Made by a program: the position numbers and the translations under genes. Source: Eurosta solidaginis (lineage: Eukaryota; Arthropoda; Insecta; Diptera; Tephritidae). Taken from it: a stretch of DNA of 64,000 nucleotides. Below, piece after piece: positions 21,051 to 32,001 of the stretch. The DNA is taken from the NCBI RefSeq assembly GCF_040869045.1, contig NC_090321.1, forward strand, positions 28,951,426 to 29,015,425, written 5' to 3'. How positions within the stretch are numbered: the first letter of the stretch is position 1; each line of letters begins with the position of its first letter. Below the pieces are notes generated by a model. It was not told the DNA's origin. It did not search any database and was given only the letters and a program-made list of their open reading frames with translations.

Positions 21051-23285
21051 CTAACCGCTTGTATTTGTTATGGATACGCTTCTTTGGTGGAAGCAGTAAG
21101 GAAGGCGGTCGGCATGATGTGGTGGTGCACAGTGGCTAGTCATTGTCGGCTGGGGCGGGTCCTTGCCAACCTTACTGTTCCTGCGCCATAAACAGAAGAA
21201 AAGTCATATCATGCCTTTAAAAAAACTGACAAAAGCGCAGAACTAATTCAAAATGCTCAAATGGACTAAAACAACATCCGGTCGAACCGTATGTCACGGA
21301 CAGACCGTTAAAACATTCAAAATTTAAATTCAAAAAAAAAAAACCGCAAAAAAAAAATTACCGTACCGGACATGGCCGGTTACCAACGCTGAAAATCGAA
21401 ATAAAAAAAAATTTCTGAAAAGTTATGAAAAAGAAGAAAGGCCGAATATAGCTTGGGGGCGCCGCGGGTGTTGTTGCGACGCCCGGTTCTTAACCCACCC
21501 TCAAAATCCATGGCCACCGACGCACCTAAATTTTCGGTGGCTCCTTACCTGGTTTACCTAAGAGCCTTCTAAATAAGTGGCGACGCCATCATTCCCATTT
21601 TAAATTACAAAATTTATTTAAAATTCATCATAAAAAAAAACTGAAATATCATTAAGTATATCTATGTGTTTTAATCTTCGCGAGCTTCCTGCTCATAAGG
21701 CAATACAATCTGATTCCTTTTTTTTTTATTTAATTTCGTGAAGTCTAAGTTAGAATTTTGGTTGGCTTACATAACTACTTTATAAATTCATAACTTATAT
21801 AGGTTGGCACCTATCGGTATAATAGATTTCTTATAATAATGTGTTTGGTATCTTTGTTTCTAAATACCCTCTTTAAATGCTATTCTGCTTTGCGTACATA
21901 AATTCTGTTATCTGTCTAATAGCAAGTTTTGGTTAAGTTAACTTACTATTGATGTGTTTATGTACATAGAGCAGCCTATTTAACTTATTGGGTAGGTAGG
22001 GATTAGTAAGATTTTGAAGCTGCACATCCGTGCATTTCTTTACATATGAATTGATTTCCTTATCTCTGCCAACAAGGTACCCAACCAAAAAAATATCCAG
22101 TTCACGAACTACGGTACATGCATGTCTGTAGGTAGGTATGTTAGAAGTGAAGGAATCAAAATATATGCAGAAAAAGGAAATGGATATTCACTGGTAGCAG
22201 TGATTAACCATACCAAAAAAAAATATATATATATATGTTTCTTTATTCGTCCAAATGGCATTGAAAGGCCTAGGCATGTATATGTATTTTATCTTAAATG
22301 AGTCTTACTGAATGCTATGTTACTTCAATTGTAGGCAGTAAAAGTTAATAAATACGTGTATAATATTTAGGTATGTGTTCGTTTTAATTTTAAAATACTT
22401 TATGATTGTCCAGAATCAAAAAAAAAATTGTTGGGAAAATATTGCAACATTGGCATAATTGGTGCTTGCAAAGGGTTGCACGTACGTACATACAAATAAA
22501 CCATAATGGCATACGTTTAAAAGCTAATCGCATTACTATACAATTTGGTTGGATTTATACATTGAAAATATATTACGCTTTAGCGAAGTTTGTCGCCTTG
22601 ACATGACAGTCTATTTTCTGGCAGATAATTCCAATGGTTTCCTTTAAATTGGCTTATACTAGTACAAAGGCATAGTGGTATATAGTTATGATAGGTACAT
22701 CTGCGAGTAAAAAAAGTAGCAAATTGGCTTGCAAGTTGCAGCAATTAATCTTCTATTTCCATTTCCCTCAATTGTAAAACCGGGTTTACAGATTTAAACG
22801 ACAATGACTGTCAACCAATTTCGAAACCGTTTTGGAGCGCGATGTAGTCTAATTTAAGACGAGTTCCAGGTTATATATATAATTCTGTTCCATACAACAA
22901 TGAGAATTTTGCTTTGAAAATGATAAAAATTGCGTATCATTGTTGCTGCAATTTTATTGCTCGCAGGTGTATGTACGACATCCTACATTATACAAGCCTT
23001 TACATATTAAAATCTAATCCACTGTTCAAAACAATTTAACTAACTTTTTAACTCGGTAAAATATGTCGAATACAAAATCAAAACATTTACAAGTGAATTA
23101 TCTAAATTTTGTACATAGTTTTGGCTGCCTTAGCTATATGACCATTTCATATAGGGTGGTGCGTATGCTTTGGTTATTCCTCATCGACCTGGTGCCGGTG
23201 GCAAACCTTCTTGGTTTTGTAAAAAAAACTTGTAGCGCTATTTATAAGTTCACTCAAGCGAAGGCAAAATATAAAGGAACGGACT
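21051..23285. other. Unassigned DNA
   Basis: AT-rich sequence with no recognised gene. GC-rich words at 21445-21500 may be part of a transposon end. The 22209-22220 stretch is a short (TA)n run. Open frames of 66-77 codons have no identifiable motif. Confidence 0.5.
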
Positions 23286-23288
23286 CAC

Positions 23289-24400
23289 CGCTTTAACCGC
23301 TGATATTCGCTGTCGCAATTGGCCTGACCGCAGGCCTAGGTTCGCTGCCCTGTGGTTGTCATTGTAGCTGATATATTGTAGCCCGTATGGTCGTAGCTGA
23401 TAAAGATGCGGCTATGTTGTTGTAGCCGTTATAGTCGTAGCTGATAGGATTACGCTGGTATTGTTATAGCCGGTATGGACGTAGCTGATGAAGATGCAGC
23501 TAGTATTGCTGTCGGTGGTACCGCCTGTTGCAGGTGTTAACATTAGTGGCCGCAGGCCTATGTTCGCGGCCCCGCTGTGTGCGTTGCAGCTGGCGGTGGC
23601 GGTACGTCTGGTGGCTGTTGCGCTCGTGGTTGGCGCTAATGGATGGGTTGGGGGAGATACTACTGATGGTGATGCCCGTGATAATAGTAGGCGCCGTTGG
23701 TGGTGGTGGGCGCTTTGGGTCAAGGTAACCGAGTGAACCGGCTGGCGATAAAGCTCCGCGCTACCCTGTACGAGCCGGATGACTTGGCTCTTTGACGTCA
23801 ATTGTATTACGCGGCGGCGTACTGCTGGCCCTGGAGGAGGAGGTGGTGTCGGACGCTTTTCCGCAAGTGGTAGTGTTCTTAGTAAACGTAGAGGAAGAGG
23901 TTTATCTCGCTAAGTGTGACTGCGAATGCCGACCTACTTCCACTGGACCTTGTGTCCACACGAAATAACCTGTGCAGAGTTTATTACCACCCAAAATAGC
24001 CGCGTAGAAACGAGATTTGTCGGAAAGAACGGTTTCGGTGCTTTGCGCTATTGACTCTTTCCTCGTTTCTCGACAATTTCCTGTGTAGGTGCACAGCCGG
24101 CGAGGATATTTTTCGATCACCAAAATTTTACGCCCTTTCACTTACTTATCTTCCCGGAAACTTAATGCTATCCTTTTTGCTAGTGATGGCCGGTCTGTCT
24201 TTTTCCTTCTTTTTCGATACTTTTTATCGCAACTTTCGCCACATCACTAGGTGTGTTCGCGTGAACACGCTCCCAAGTGGATCGTAGCCGTAGACCGTAG
24301 CAGCAGACCGTAACATATTCTGGTGCTCCATCATGTTTGAGATCAACGTTTGACAGCTTTTGTTAAAGCATTTTTTAATAATTCCCATCGTAACGTTGAA
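23289..24400 (-). other. GC-rich block, candidate 5' exon on minus strand
   Basis: This block is clearly richer in GC and CpG than its surroundings. Read on the minus strand it is open over 129 codons (23801-23412), but the product is dominated by Thr, Ala, Ser and His runs, as in low-complexity or UTR sequence. Just below it the minus strand reads AAGCG|GTGAGT, a consensus 5' splice site (23282-23288). A long first exon or 5' UTR of a host gene is one explanation; an unrecognised retrotransposon 5' region is another. I recognise no domain. Confidence 0.3.
23335..23520 (+). repeat. ~45-bp tandem repeat GTAGCTGAT
   Basis: 'GTAGCTGAT' recurs at about 23366, 23393, 23439 and 23480, with TATTGTTATAGCCGGTATGG-like spacers and a period near 45 bp for the better copies. 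It lies inside the GC-rich block and accounts for the repetitive Thr/Ala/Ile-rich antisense translation. Confidence 0.65.
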
Positions 24401-24598
24401 CGTGAGAAAAAAAGATATACATATGCTTTAAATTATTCCACAACCTGTCGCAAGTGTTTTTAATATAGAAGATTTTTTCCAGAAATCAATATTTTCCAAA
24501 AATCAGTTATAATAAAAATACAAACTATACAGGAAGTTCTGCTCTGCGGACCATTTGGCGCCCCCTGTGAGAAGCGCCCTAGGCAAGATTCCCTCTCT

Positions 24599-24619
24599 CC
24601 CCCCCCCCCCCCCCCCCCC
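24599..24619 (+). repeat. Poly-C run, 21 bp
   Basis: An uninterrupted run of 21 C lies between CCCTCTCT and ACTCCGC. Such runs are typical near the ends of the CAGTGGCGTA-type transposons. The exact length is prone to sequencing error. Confidence 0.9.
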
Positions 24620-24632
24620 ACTCCGCAAGTGA

Positions 24633-26261
24633 GAAGTTGTTATAAAGTATTATAATTATCACTCATGTGCAGCTAAAAATTCAGGCAAATAAAAACTAAG
24701 CTTTCAACGAGAGTGAAATCTAAATGCAAAAGTTATTTATGTTTTTTGGGATGAAACCGTAAAGACAACAAAATTCCCAATGCAAACGAGAGACACAAAC
24801 TGTACAAAATTGCTGATAGCAACAACTACAAATAAAATAGGACTACAATTCACATATATTTATGTACAGTGCAGTCCACATGACTAAAGCCAAAGCAATT
24901 ACAATAAGAGCAAAGATTTATATCCAGCTGTTACTTTACTGCCATAATTTAAAATTTTTTGAAGGCCAACAACGACAGGTTAGCCGGGCCCACTGCGAAG
25001 TTATAGAGCGGTAAAGAGAATGCAACAGACAGCATTTGCCTTTTTATGCTTCATACAAACACAAATCAAATTTTGAAAACTTAAAACTTAACTGTGGCTA
25101 ACAAGAGCCACATAAGGAGCATGCGAAATTCGTTGAAAAAAATAAATATTGAAAAACAAAAGCAAAACTGAAGTTGAAGAACACAATTTATAGGGGTTTG
25201 CCGATTGTGAATTAGGAGGCGGTACTGTCGATTTGCAACTGAAAGACATAAATTATAATCCTTTCGATAAGCTCTTATTGCCGTGTTTTTGTTGCTAGTG
25301 TTGCAGCTGGATTCGACTGCTGTTTTACTTATAAAAATTTTGTATTCTTTCACGCATGGAATTGAGAAGTATTTTGGTAGAAACCAGTAGCTATGCAAAA
25401 TGAAAAATAAATTCCTGTTAGATGATGAAGGGTTCTAGGTACTTTGGGAAAGGCAGTGAATAATAGGGGAATCTTTCTGATAAGCTAGAGTCTTCAAATT
25501 GAGATTATTTAAAAAACTTAAAACAATGCAGTCCGTAAGACAATCTTCGGTTTTAAGATGCGTTCACTTTAACATGGTCCAGAATCCAATAAACTACAAT
25601 CAAAATATCTTTCAGATGACGCAGACCGAAATATTAGCCGCGTTTTTTTTCACACGCGTATACGTTTACGTTTGCGCGTGAAAAAAACGCATATCCTCGC
25701 TTAGATAATGCTTAGGAGACCCATCTAGCGGCAGTGGTTAAATAACTACAGCTACAGCACAGGGTGTACCGAAAAGCGGAGACACAACCCTCCGATGGCC
25801 ATAGGGTATAACATATAGCTGAATCAGTTGCGATGAATTGTGGACACACATAGAATACTTAGAATTAGTGTAGAGGGTGAAATGAAGACCATGTTTCAGT
25901 TACATCTGAGTATAATGCGTATTGAAATTTAGTAGGACAAATTTTATGCGCAGCAATTTCAGGGGAGTATTTAAAGTTTGTCGCTTAGCAGTCCATATAA
26001 AGTTTAAGCGTAAACGTATATAGAAGTAAAAGAAAAAACACAGCTATTAAAAACATTCGTATATAGAACTATTTCAAATCGTATTTAAAATTTATATCAG
26101 TTATTGCTTAAAAGAGATCACTATGAAGGAAATTAGCACTCGGTGCGACTCGGTAGAAACATTTGATTGATGATTCCACTTAAAAACTTTTAAAACTAGT
26201 ATATCCGGCAGACTTGCTCCTGCCCGAAAAATAGTTTGCTACATTGAAAACGTAAACCTCG
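24633..26261. other. Unassigned DNA with a small hairpin
   Basis: No gene is recognised. At 25641-25689 GCGTTTTTTTTCACACGCG is followed by CGCGTGAAAAAAACGC, an inverted repeat of about 16 bp with a short loop. It could be a decayed MITE or a simple cruciform-prone site. Confidence 0.5.
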
Positions 26262-26462
26262 ATTCCCTCTTCTTTCTCTCGTCCCTCTTCTTCTTCTCGT
26301 TTTTCTTAATCTTGTCCACCTCCATGCCTAATTGCACTAGCACTCCTACTCCTTCTCGCACTCCGACTTCCACTCCAACTTTTATTTCCATTCCAACTCT
26401 CAACTCACGCTCCCACTCCCACTCCTATTCTCGCAGGCCTTCCCACTCACTGCCTACTTTTT
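26262..26462 (+). repeat. Pyrimidine-rich CACTCC repeat
   Basis: Degenerate hexamers such as CACTCC, CACTCCTACTCC and CTCCCACTCCCACTCC follow CTTCTTCTCG runs. This is simple-sequence DNA, non-coding, similar in style to 56120-56210. Confidence 0.8.
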
Positions 26463-27355
26463 TTTTGTAATTACAACTCACGTTCTCAAACATGGTAGCA
26501 CCTTTCCCAACGTCGTCACATCTTGGACATCTAGATATTTTAAACATCTTATCGTAAAATAATATAGATCCTGTTTATAGTTAGTCCCCAGAGCCCACCT
26601 ACTAACCAAAGTAAGCACAGAAGGTATATGAGATATATAGAATTGAAGAAACGATAAAGCTATACAAAAAAATATTGTGCTTAACAAACGCTTAAATTCC
26701 AATAAACTAATCGATCATTTTAGTGAATACAAAAAACACACAGGAAAAACTGGAAGGTAAAATAGAAATGTTAGCAAAATACTCAGAATGAGTCTCCAGT
26801 TTTTGTTGGTTCAATCCAATAATTCGTGTATCCAAAACATTTTAAAGCGGTTGGCATACGTAAAGATATTGCTTCAACAATTCCAATTAAGAACAAACAA
26901 AACAGCAACAAATAAAAACAGAACTGAATATGACTTAAATATTAGCAGCTAGACGGTACAGCAGACAGCATCATAACCTTGCACTGCTGGAGTTCACTTT
27001 TAGTTTTTAAGTGATTAATGTCAAAACACAAAACATTCGTAACTTCACACTTGGTTTGAAATAAATAAAACTCTTATTGTTATGAAGAAACTCATGCAAA
27101 TCGGAAACTCTTTCAGCTTTGTATGTATATCTTTATACACATAGATACATAATTTTATGCTATGGCCTTATATGTGAAATGAATTTCGCACTAAAACTGA
27201 GGCATGGGAGCTTGTACGAAATTTACGCATCAAAGAGGTTGTTGTGTGATTTTCACATTGACGCAATATTTAGCTTAATTTACCAACCACTTGAATATGA
27301 GTTGAAATTAGCGAAATCAGACAGTAAATTAAGCCACGACGTGTTTTCAATTTGC
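26463..27355. other. No gene recognised
   Basis: AT-rich unassigned sequence. Short open frames (74 and 79 codons) have no motif. Confidence 0.5.
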
Positions 27356-27545
27356 TAATTAATAATGTTATCGTTTTGTTATCAATGAGTTTTCGGTTTG
27401 ATATCAACGGGTTATTATTTTATATTTCTATAGAGGAGCTATCAGCTTGTATTGTAGTGTTATTGCTATTTTATCGATGACTCATAAATTTGTTATAAAA
27501 CATACCGATAAAAAACAACGCACAGGTTTGAGTTATAAAGCTTAA
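27356..27545. repeat. TTATCG-rich array
   Basis: TTATCGTTTTGTTATCAATG, 'ATATCAACGGGTTATTA' and 'TTTTATCGATGACTCATAA' continue the degenerate pattern described at 4495-4930. The array directly precedes a SINE whose AAATAAATAAAT tail abuts it at about 27555. Confidence 0.6.
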
Positions 27546-27567
27546 ATTGATAAATAATAAATAAATA

Positions 27568-27893
27568 AATAAATGTAAGGCGCAATAACCTCCGAAGAGA
27601 TTTTAGGCGGAGCTTCTCTTCCAATTTGCGTCGTGCTCCTCTTGATTTTCCCTAAAAATTGGCCGGACGGGAGCTACATGTTTTATGCCGACTCCGAACG
27701 GCATCTGCAAGGCAGAGGGGTTTTCACTGAGAGCTTTTTTTCATGGCAGAAATACACTCGGAGCGCTTGCCAAACACTGTCGAGGGGCGACCCCGCTTAG
27801 AAAAATGTGTTCTAATTCAAAATCCATAATTCTAAAATTTTAATGTTGCGGTAGGCGGAGCATGCTACCATCACACCACGGCACGTGAAACTA
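27568..27893 (-). mobile_element. tRNA-derived SINE, minus strand
   Basis: Collinear with the full-length copy at 61412-61772 but inverted: 'GTAAGGCGCAATAACCTCCG', 'TCCAATTTGCGTCGTGCTCC', 'ATGCCGACTCCGAACGGCAT' and 'GGGGCGACCCCGCTTAGAAA'. The 5' tRNA-like head (right side) is damaged: the B-box region is deleted, leaving TGCGGTAGGCGGAGCATGCTACCATC. The copy ends near CACCACGGCACG. The poly(A)-equivalent tail lies on the left as (AAAT)n. Confidence 0.9.
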
Positions 27894-28505
27894 AAAATCT
27901 GAGGCGTATCATAACCTGATTAAGGTTCAGTTTGTCTTATATATGACTATCAATGGAAATTTGATGTCACTTCTACCGAACTGTATGTAATAATTATTCC
28001 AATATTAGCCAAAACGGACATCATAGGTCGCTATTCATGTATGTATTATGTGTTCCAAAGATGGACCAAATCGGACCACAAATACGATTTTTTTGAATAT
28101 CTCGATCTTTGCCCCACCTAGCGGCAATTTGTTTGCATATGTCGCTTTCTATTCTTGTATGTATTATGTGTTCCAAATATGAGCCAAATCGGACCACAAA
28201 TGTGATTTTTGTGAATATCTCGATTCTTGCGCCACCTAGCGGCGATTTTTTCATAGGTCGCTTTCTATTCTTGTATGAATTATGAGTTCCAAACATGAGC
28301 CAAATCGGACAACAAATACGATTTTTGTGAATATCTCGATCCTTGCGCCACCTAGCGACGATTTTTTTTCTTCATATTGAATTGTACTCGGGTTCTGAAC
28401 TATATTCCAAGTTTCAAGCTTGTAGCTTATCGGGAAGTTACTTAAATTTTAATTACAAAATTCGTTCACAACGGCCGTGCAGCCTGTCAAGTCAACCTAA
28501 ATAAA
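27894..28505 (+). mobile_element. Tandem-repeat element with ~116-bp monomers
   Basis: After 'GAGGCGTATCATAACC' and 'GATGTCACTTCTACCGAACT', three 116-120-bp monomers follow from about 28020. Each holds GGTCGCT.TTC, 'TGTATGTATTATG', 'AGCCAAATCGGACCACAAAT' and 'GCGCCACCTAGCGGC'. The end reads 'GCTTGTAGCTTATCGGGAAG' and 'GCAGCCTGTCAAGTCAACCT'. An inverted copy lies at 49955-50570 and its leading segment recurs near 50945-51005. Open frames across the monomers are repeat artefacts. Confidence 0.85.
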
Positions 28506-28702
28506 ACCCTTTAAAAAGCATTGAAATAAAATAAAATAATATAATTTAACATAAACAAAAAAATTAACCAAAATAGAATAAAATAAAATTAATTACAACA
28601 AAATAGAATAAAAATTAAAGAAAATAAAATAAAATTAAATTAATTAAATTAAACTAAATTAAATTAATAATTTTTTTAATAATTTGGGAAAAATTTAAAC
28701 AA
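28506..28702 (+). repeat. A-rich (AAAAT)n tract
   Basis: Runs of AATAAAATAAAAT and AAATTAAATTAAT with no other content. It begins immediately after the tandem-repeat element, so it may be its expanded tail. Confidence 0.85.
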
Positions 28703-28870
28703 CGTGACATCGGGACGGACAAGGCGACAGCTGTTTCGATTATACCTTGAAATTCTCTTCAAAGCCTTTTCTCCCGGAAGTGGGATTTGAACCCGCACTC
28801 CTACGATGGTTGAAGTGTTACAAACGCATTCAGCTATGTCATGCCTTAGTTTTTGTAAACCTTATCCCAA
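28703..28870 (-). mobile_element. Second tRNA-derived SINE family, minus strand
   Basis: On the minus strand 'CATAGCTGAATGCGTTTGTA' (A-box-like TAGCTGAATGCG) is followed by GTGCGGGTTCAAATCCCAC, a clear B-box and T-arm (near 28776-28796). A body follows that reads 'AAAGGCTTTGAAGAGAATTT', 'CAAGGTATAATCGAAACAGC' and 'CTTGTCCGTCCCGATGTCAC'. The pol III boxes are in the right order and at tRNA-like spacing. Two further copies make the inverted pair at 38203-38690. Confidence 0.75.
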
Positions 28871-29089
28871 TTGCCTTCTTTGCATATTTTCGGGAAGAAG
28901 ATTTGGTGCTTTTATACAACCCACAACGAACAAAAGTTTTTGTGGTAATTGCAGTGTAATTGGTAAGGCCCATACAAAGTTGTAAAACGGATCAACGATG
29001 TAGGTTACCGCATACAAACCATTGGCAAACCACGAAACAAAATGAAAGTGATTCATTTGGAAAGGCTGCCATCGTTTAGATCAGAAAAT
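28871..29089. other. Unassigned, possibly SINE-flanking
   Basis: CTTATCCCAATTGCCTTC here resembles 'TTTTCCCAATTACCTTC' at 38392-38408, so the SINE2 element, or sequence that travels with it, may extend this far. Beyond that nothing is recognised. Confidence 0.4.
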
Positions 29090-29590
29090 TTGTCTGATCT
29101 TATTAAATTTAATAAGATAAAGTAAAGTATTATAAAACAAAATAAAATTAGATAAAAAAATTAAATAAAATTAAAAAATAAAATAAAATAATATAAAATA
29201 AAATAAAATAAAACAAACAAAAATTTAAGTAAGAAAAAAATCAAAATAAAATAATATAAAATAGAACAAAGTAAAATAAAACTAAAATGCAATTAAATAT
29301 ACTAAAGTAAAACAAAATCGAATAAAGTAAAAATAAAATAAAAAAATTTAAAAAAAATAAATTAAATTAAATTAAATTAATTTTGATTATATTAAATTGT
29401 ATTAAATTAAACTAATTATAATAAAATCCATTTAAAAAAATTTAACTAAAAAAAAAAACAAAACAAAATAATTTAAAATAAAATAAAATAAAATAAAATA
29501 AAATAAATTAAAACACAACAAAACAAATTAAAATAAAAAACAAAATCTCAATAAAAATATATAAAATAGAACAAAGTATAACATCTATAA
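29090..29590 (+). repeat. A-rich (TAAAA)n tract, 500 bp
   Basis: Nearly pure AAATA/AAAATA/AAATTA pentamer-like runs over half a kilobase, with occasional C or G. No coding content. It is the largest simple-sequence block in the window. Confidence 0.9.
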
Positions 29591-29599
29591 ACCACATCT

Positions 29600-29730
29600 A
29601 TAAACTACATCAGTAAACCATCCTTTCAGCTATCAATAATAAACCAATAAAAAGTCGATGACTCGGCGATAACAAGCCAATGAAAAACCGATAACTCTAG
29701 GATGTTAATTCGCTATCAATTATAAGATGG
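29600..29730. repeat. Short TTATCG-type array
   Basis: 'AAGTCGATGACTCGGCGATA', ACAAGCCAATGAAAAACCG and 'ATAACTCTAGGATGTTAATT' share the ~11-bp CGATAAC rhythm of the arrays at 4495-4930 and 63375-63865. A TAGGTTAGGTTAG run follows at 29731. Confidence 0.5.
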
Positions 29731-29734
29731 TAGG

Positions 29735-30195
29735 TTAGGTTAGATTAAATTAAGAGGGCGTGTGTGAGAATTTCCCACAATTCCACTCGGAGAGATTTGT
29801 TTCCATTTCGAGTGCCTTCAGTAAGTGCCGGGTGCGCTTCTTTTGCTAACGGAACCACTACTAGTTCGCCCTCTGTACAAACTTACAGTTTAAATCTAGT
29901 TACCTTGTTGTCATTATTTCATTGGTTCCGAAAGATACCGAAGCTCCGAGCCTCTATTAATATCTGCAATCTGCCGACAATGACCATACTATCCTTTAGC
30001 AATCTAGTTGCTCTCTATATTGCATCAACATCCACCTGGAATGCACTGCATGAGTCAGACAGTTGGTACTATTTATTTTTCTGCAGATATTTTAATAACA
30101 TTCCAGTTCCAGTTTCCCTTTTTATTTTAGAGTCGTCTTTGGATATGCCCCTACTACTGTCTAGGCCTCCCTCCTATGCCTCCTTTGAAAAATAA
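29735..30195 (-). pseudogene. Probable LINE RNase H remnant
   Basis: The minus strand contains 'FQVDVDAI', stop, 'RATRLLKDSMVIVGRLQILI', comparable with the FQAEV.AI..A..LL......I.IYSDSQAA block of LINE RNase H, then 'GELVVVPLAKEAHPALTEGT'. The second acidic motif is not conserved. The strand ends at CTAACCTAACCTACC, a common LINE 3' feature. The 143-codon frame on the opposite strand is not thought to be a gene. Confidence 0.4.
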
Positions 30196-30554
30196 CTTCT
30201 GCATATGTAAGCAAAACCGCAGTGATTTGGTTGTTGTCGACAAGTAAGTTTGTGATCGTTTTAGTATAATACAATTATTTCCTGCTAAAATAGGTTTGCA
30301 AAATCTCCAAAATAGTATTAGATATTTAATGATTTTTTCAATTGACCTCAGTTGAATTATATCATTCACATAAAATAACCACATTCAATTCTAGGGAAAA
30401 TATTTTGATAATATCTATCAATAGAAAGTATGTAACAAAATCAATACATAGCAAAGCTTAATAAACTTTTGATATTTTAAAAAAATTAGAAATTTTAAAC
30501 GAAATTCTAAGCTCATAAAAAGTTCATCAAAATTACAACAAAATCTAACACATA
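30196..30554. other. No gene recognised
   Basis: AT-rich DNA with no motif or repeat that I can name. Confidence 0.5.
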
Positions 30555-31220
30555 CATACATGTATATTAGAAAAAGTTGCTAATGTCCGTCCCTAAATTT
30601 AAAGATTATGTTGAGAGGGTTTCGGAAAATTTTTTTTAATTTTTTTTGATCCTTCGAAATACAGCCGAAAAGGTTTTTTCGTTGTGACTTGGTTATTTGA
30701 CGTCCGATTTTTAAAATTGATATGGCATTATTTTGGCTTTGAGAAGCTTCACATTTCCTCTTAATGTCCTTTTAGGCTATGAAATCGTTTTCACATGATT
30801 AGGCCAGCTAACAAAATTGTGATCAGCAAATTGGAAAAGTAAAAATTTGGTCATGGTCCGCTTTGGTATAACAGCTGTTATAAAAAAAAAAAATAAATAA
30901 ATGTAAGGCGCGATAACCTCCGAAGAGATCTAAGGCCAGCTGTTATACGTGGTGAAAAATCAGAAGTCAGAGTCTGACTGCAGCTTAAAAGGGCATTAAA
31001 CGGAAATGTGAAGCTTCTCAAGGCCAAAATAATGACATATCAATTTTAAAAATCGGACGTAAAATAACGATGTTACAAAGAAAACCCCTTTTCGGCTGTA
31101 TTTCAAAGGATCAAAAAAAAATAAAAAAAAAATTTGTCGAAACCATCTCAACATAATCTTTAAATTTAGGGGCGGACATTAGCAACTTTTTTTTTCGACC
31201 CAGTCTAATGTATATGTACA
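30555..31220. mobile_element. Foldback element with ~210-bp arms
   Basis: The left arm (about 30571-30778) and right arm (about 30983-31190) are inverted copies. 'AAAAAGTTGCTAATGTCCG', 'AAATTTAAAGATTATGTTGA', 'TTGATCCTTCGAAATACAGC' and 'GAGAAGCTTCACATTTCC' all recur complemented on the right. Similarity continues weakly outward to TACATGTATATTAG / CTAATGTATATGTA. The arms are about 85-90% identical. The central spacer of some 200 bp holds a SINE fragment. Non-coding. Confidence 0.85.
30883..30936 (-). mobile_element. SINE fragment with 11-bp target duplication
   Basis: A 54-bp 3' end of the tRNA-derived SINE (tail AAAAAAAAAAATAAATAAAT, then 'GTAAGGCGCGATAACCTCCG') is flanked by perfect direct repeats CAGCTGTTATA at 30872-30882 and 30937-30947. 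This is the hallmark of LINE-assisted retrotransposition with severe 5' truncation. It is younger than the foldback element it interrupts. Confidence 0.9.
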
Positions 31221-31571
31221 GAATGGATAAAAACATCTCTTCTACCCTACATGCGCCTATGTACACAAATAAATTAACAATACAAATTAAAATGTACATA
31301 AACGCTGTGAAAATTGAGTACAAATCCATGCAACGCGATGTGGCGTATTTACACCTTAATGACTCTGACCCTGTGACTTAGCTAACTGACGACCAAAAGC
31401 TGCATTGCAGTTATACTCATGAATGAGAGTAAACAAATGAATACTTAGTTGATGATTCTATCAATGACCAAGTGGGATTGATTGACATGAATTAATGTTG
31501 TTGTGCATTAGGGTGCTTAAAAATATATGTTTTTTTTTTGCAAAAATACGTTTAAAAGTTTTGTTGGATAT
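31221..31571. other. No gene recognised
   Basis: Unassigned AT-rich sequence. TGAATGAGAGTAAACAAATGAATAC and related TGAATG words are scattered near 31420-31500. Confidence 0.5.
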
Positions 31572-31890
31572 TGTGGCGAATATTAGCATCAATATGCTGT
31601 TAGTAAATAATCACAACAACAAAAACAGCAAGCAGCCACTCTTACGTACATGTACACATTAAGGCAAGCAACACATACGTACATCGAAAGCTATCTCATC
31701 GAAGAATATCTCACATACACATATGTACTGATCAGCTAAGAGAAGAAGTAGTTATTCACACATACACACGCATATTAGCCATATGAAGAAGAGCATAAAC
31801 TACAAATATACATGTATATAGCAGGGTAACCAATCATGGGCTGCAGCTGTTCTAGAACACAGGTTCGTGGAACAACAAGACAACAGAGAG

Positions 31891-31927
31891 TATAAAAGCA
31901 GCGCAAGCTGAGGAGTGACTAATCAGT
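31891..31927 (+). promoter_or_regulatory. LTR core promoter: TATA box and initiator
   Basis: TATAAAAG at 31891-31898 is followed about 32 bp later by the arthropod initiator TCAGT (31923-31927, in AATCAGTTTG). The spacing fits a TATA-driven pol II start at about 31924, making this the U3/R boundary of the LTR. Confidence 0.8.
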
Positions 31928-31995
31928 TTGATTTAAATACGCTTTTGTAAAGTACGTTATATTGAAGTATAATTGTACTACTCCCAAAGTATTCA

Positions 31996-32001
31996 AATAA
32001 A
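31996..32001 (+). promoter_or_regulatory. LTR polyadenylation signal
   Basis: AATAAA lies about 70 bp after the predicted start and is followed by GTTCATTTTGCAATACTGAA. This defines a short R region and a U5 of about 80 bp. Confidence 0.75.

Larger units (their letters stand above)
20206..24632 (-). mobile_element. Possible hAT/zf-MYM element span
   Basis: The left boundary is CAGTGGCGTAGTG (20207-20219). The right candidate is CACTCCGCAAGTG (24619-24631), preceded by GGCGCCCCCTGTGAG and a poly-C run. Its complement matches the left end at 10 of 13 positions. CAGTGGCGTAGCGAGG termini next to GGCGCCC-rich and poly-C sequence are known to me from insect hAT elements with zf-MYM transposases, and such a transposase lies inside. 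The 4.4-kb distance and the unrelated middle suggest later insertions or a wrong right boundary. GGGGGCGCCGCGGG at 21456-21469 is an alternative internal edge. Confidence 0.35.

Noticed and set aside
20922..21191. 89-codon plus-strand frame
   Set aside because: It is antisense to the hAT transposase relic and has no independent support.
23412..23801. 129-codon minus-strand frame as a protein-coding gene
   Set aside because: Low complexity (Thr, Ala, Ser, His), partly built from a 45-bp tandem repeat, no domain. Kept only as part of a candidate non-coding exon or retroelement region.
29764..30195. 143-codon open frame on the plus strand, the longest in the window
   Set aside because: It lies opposite a probable LINE RNase H relic, has no recognisable motif or codon pattern, and is flanked by simple repeats.
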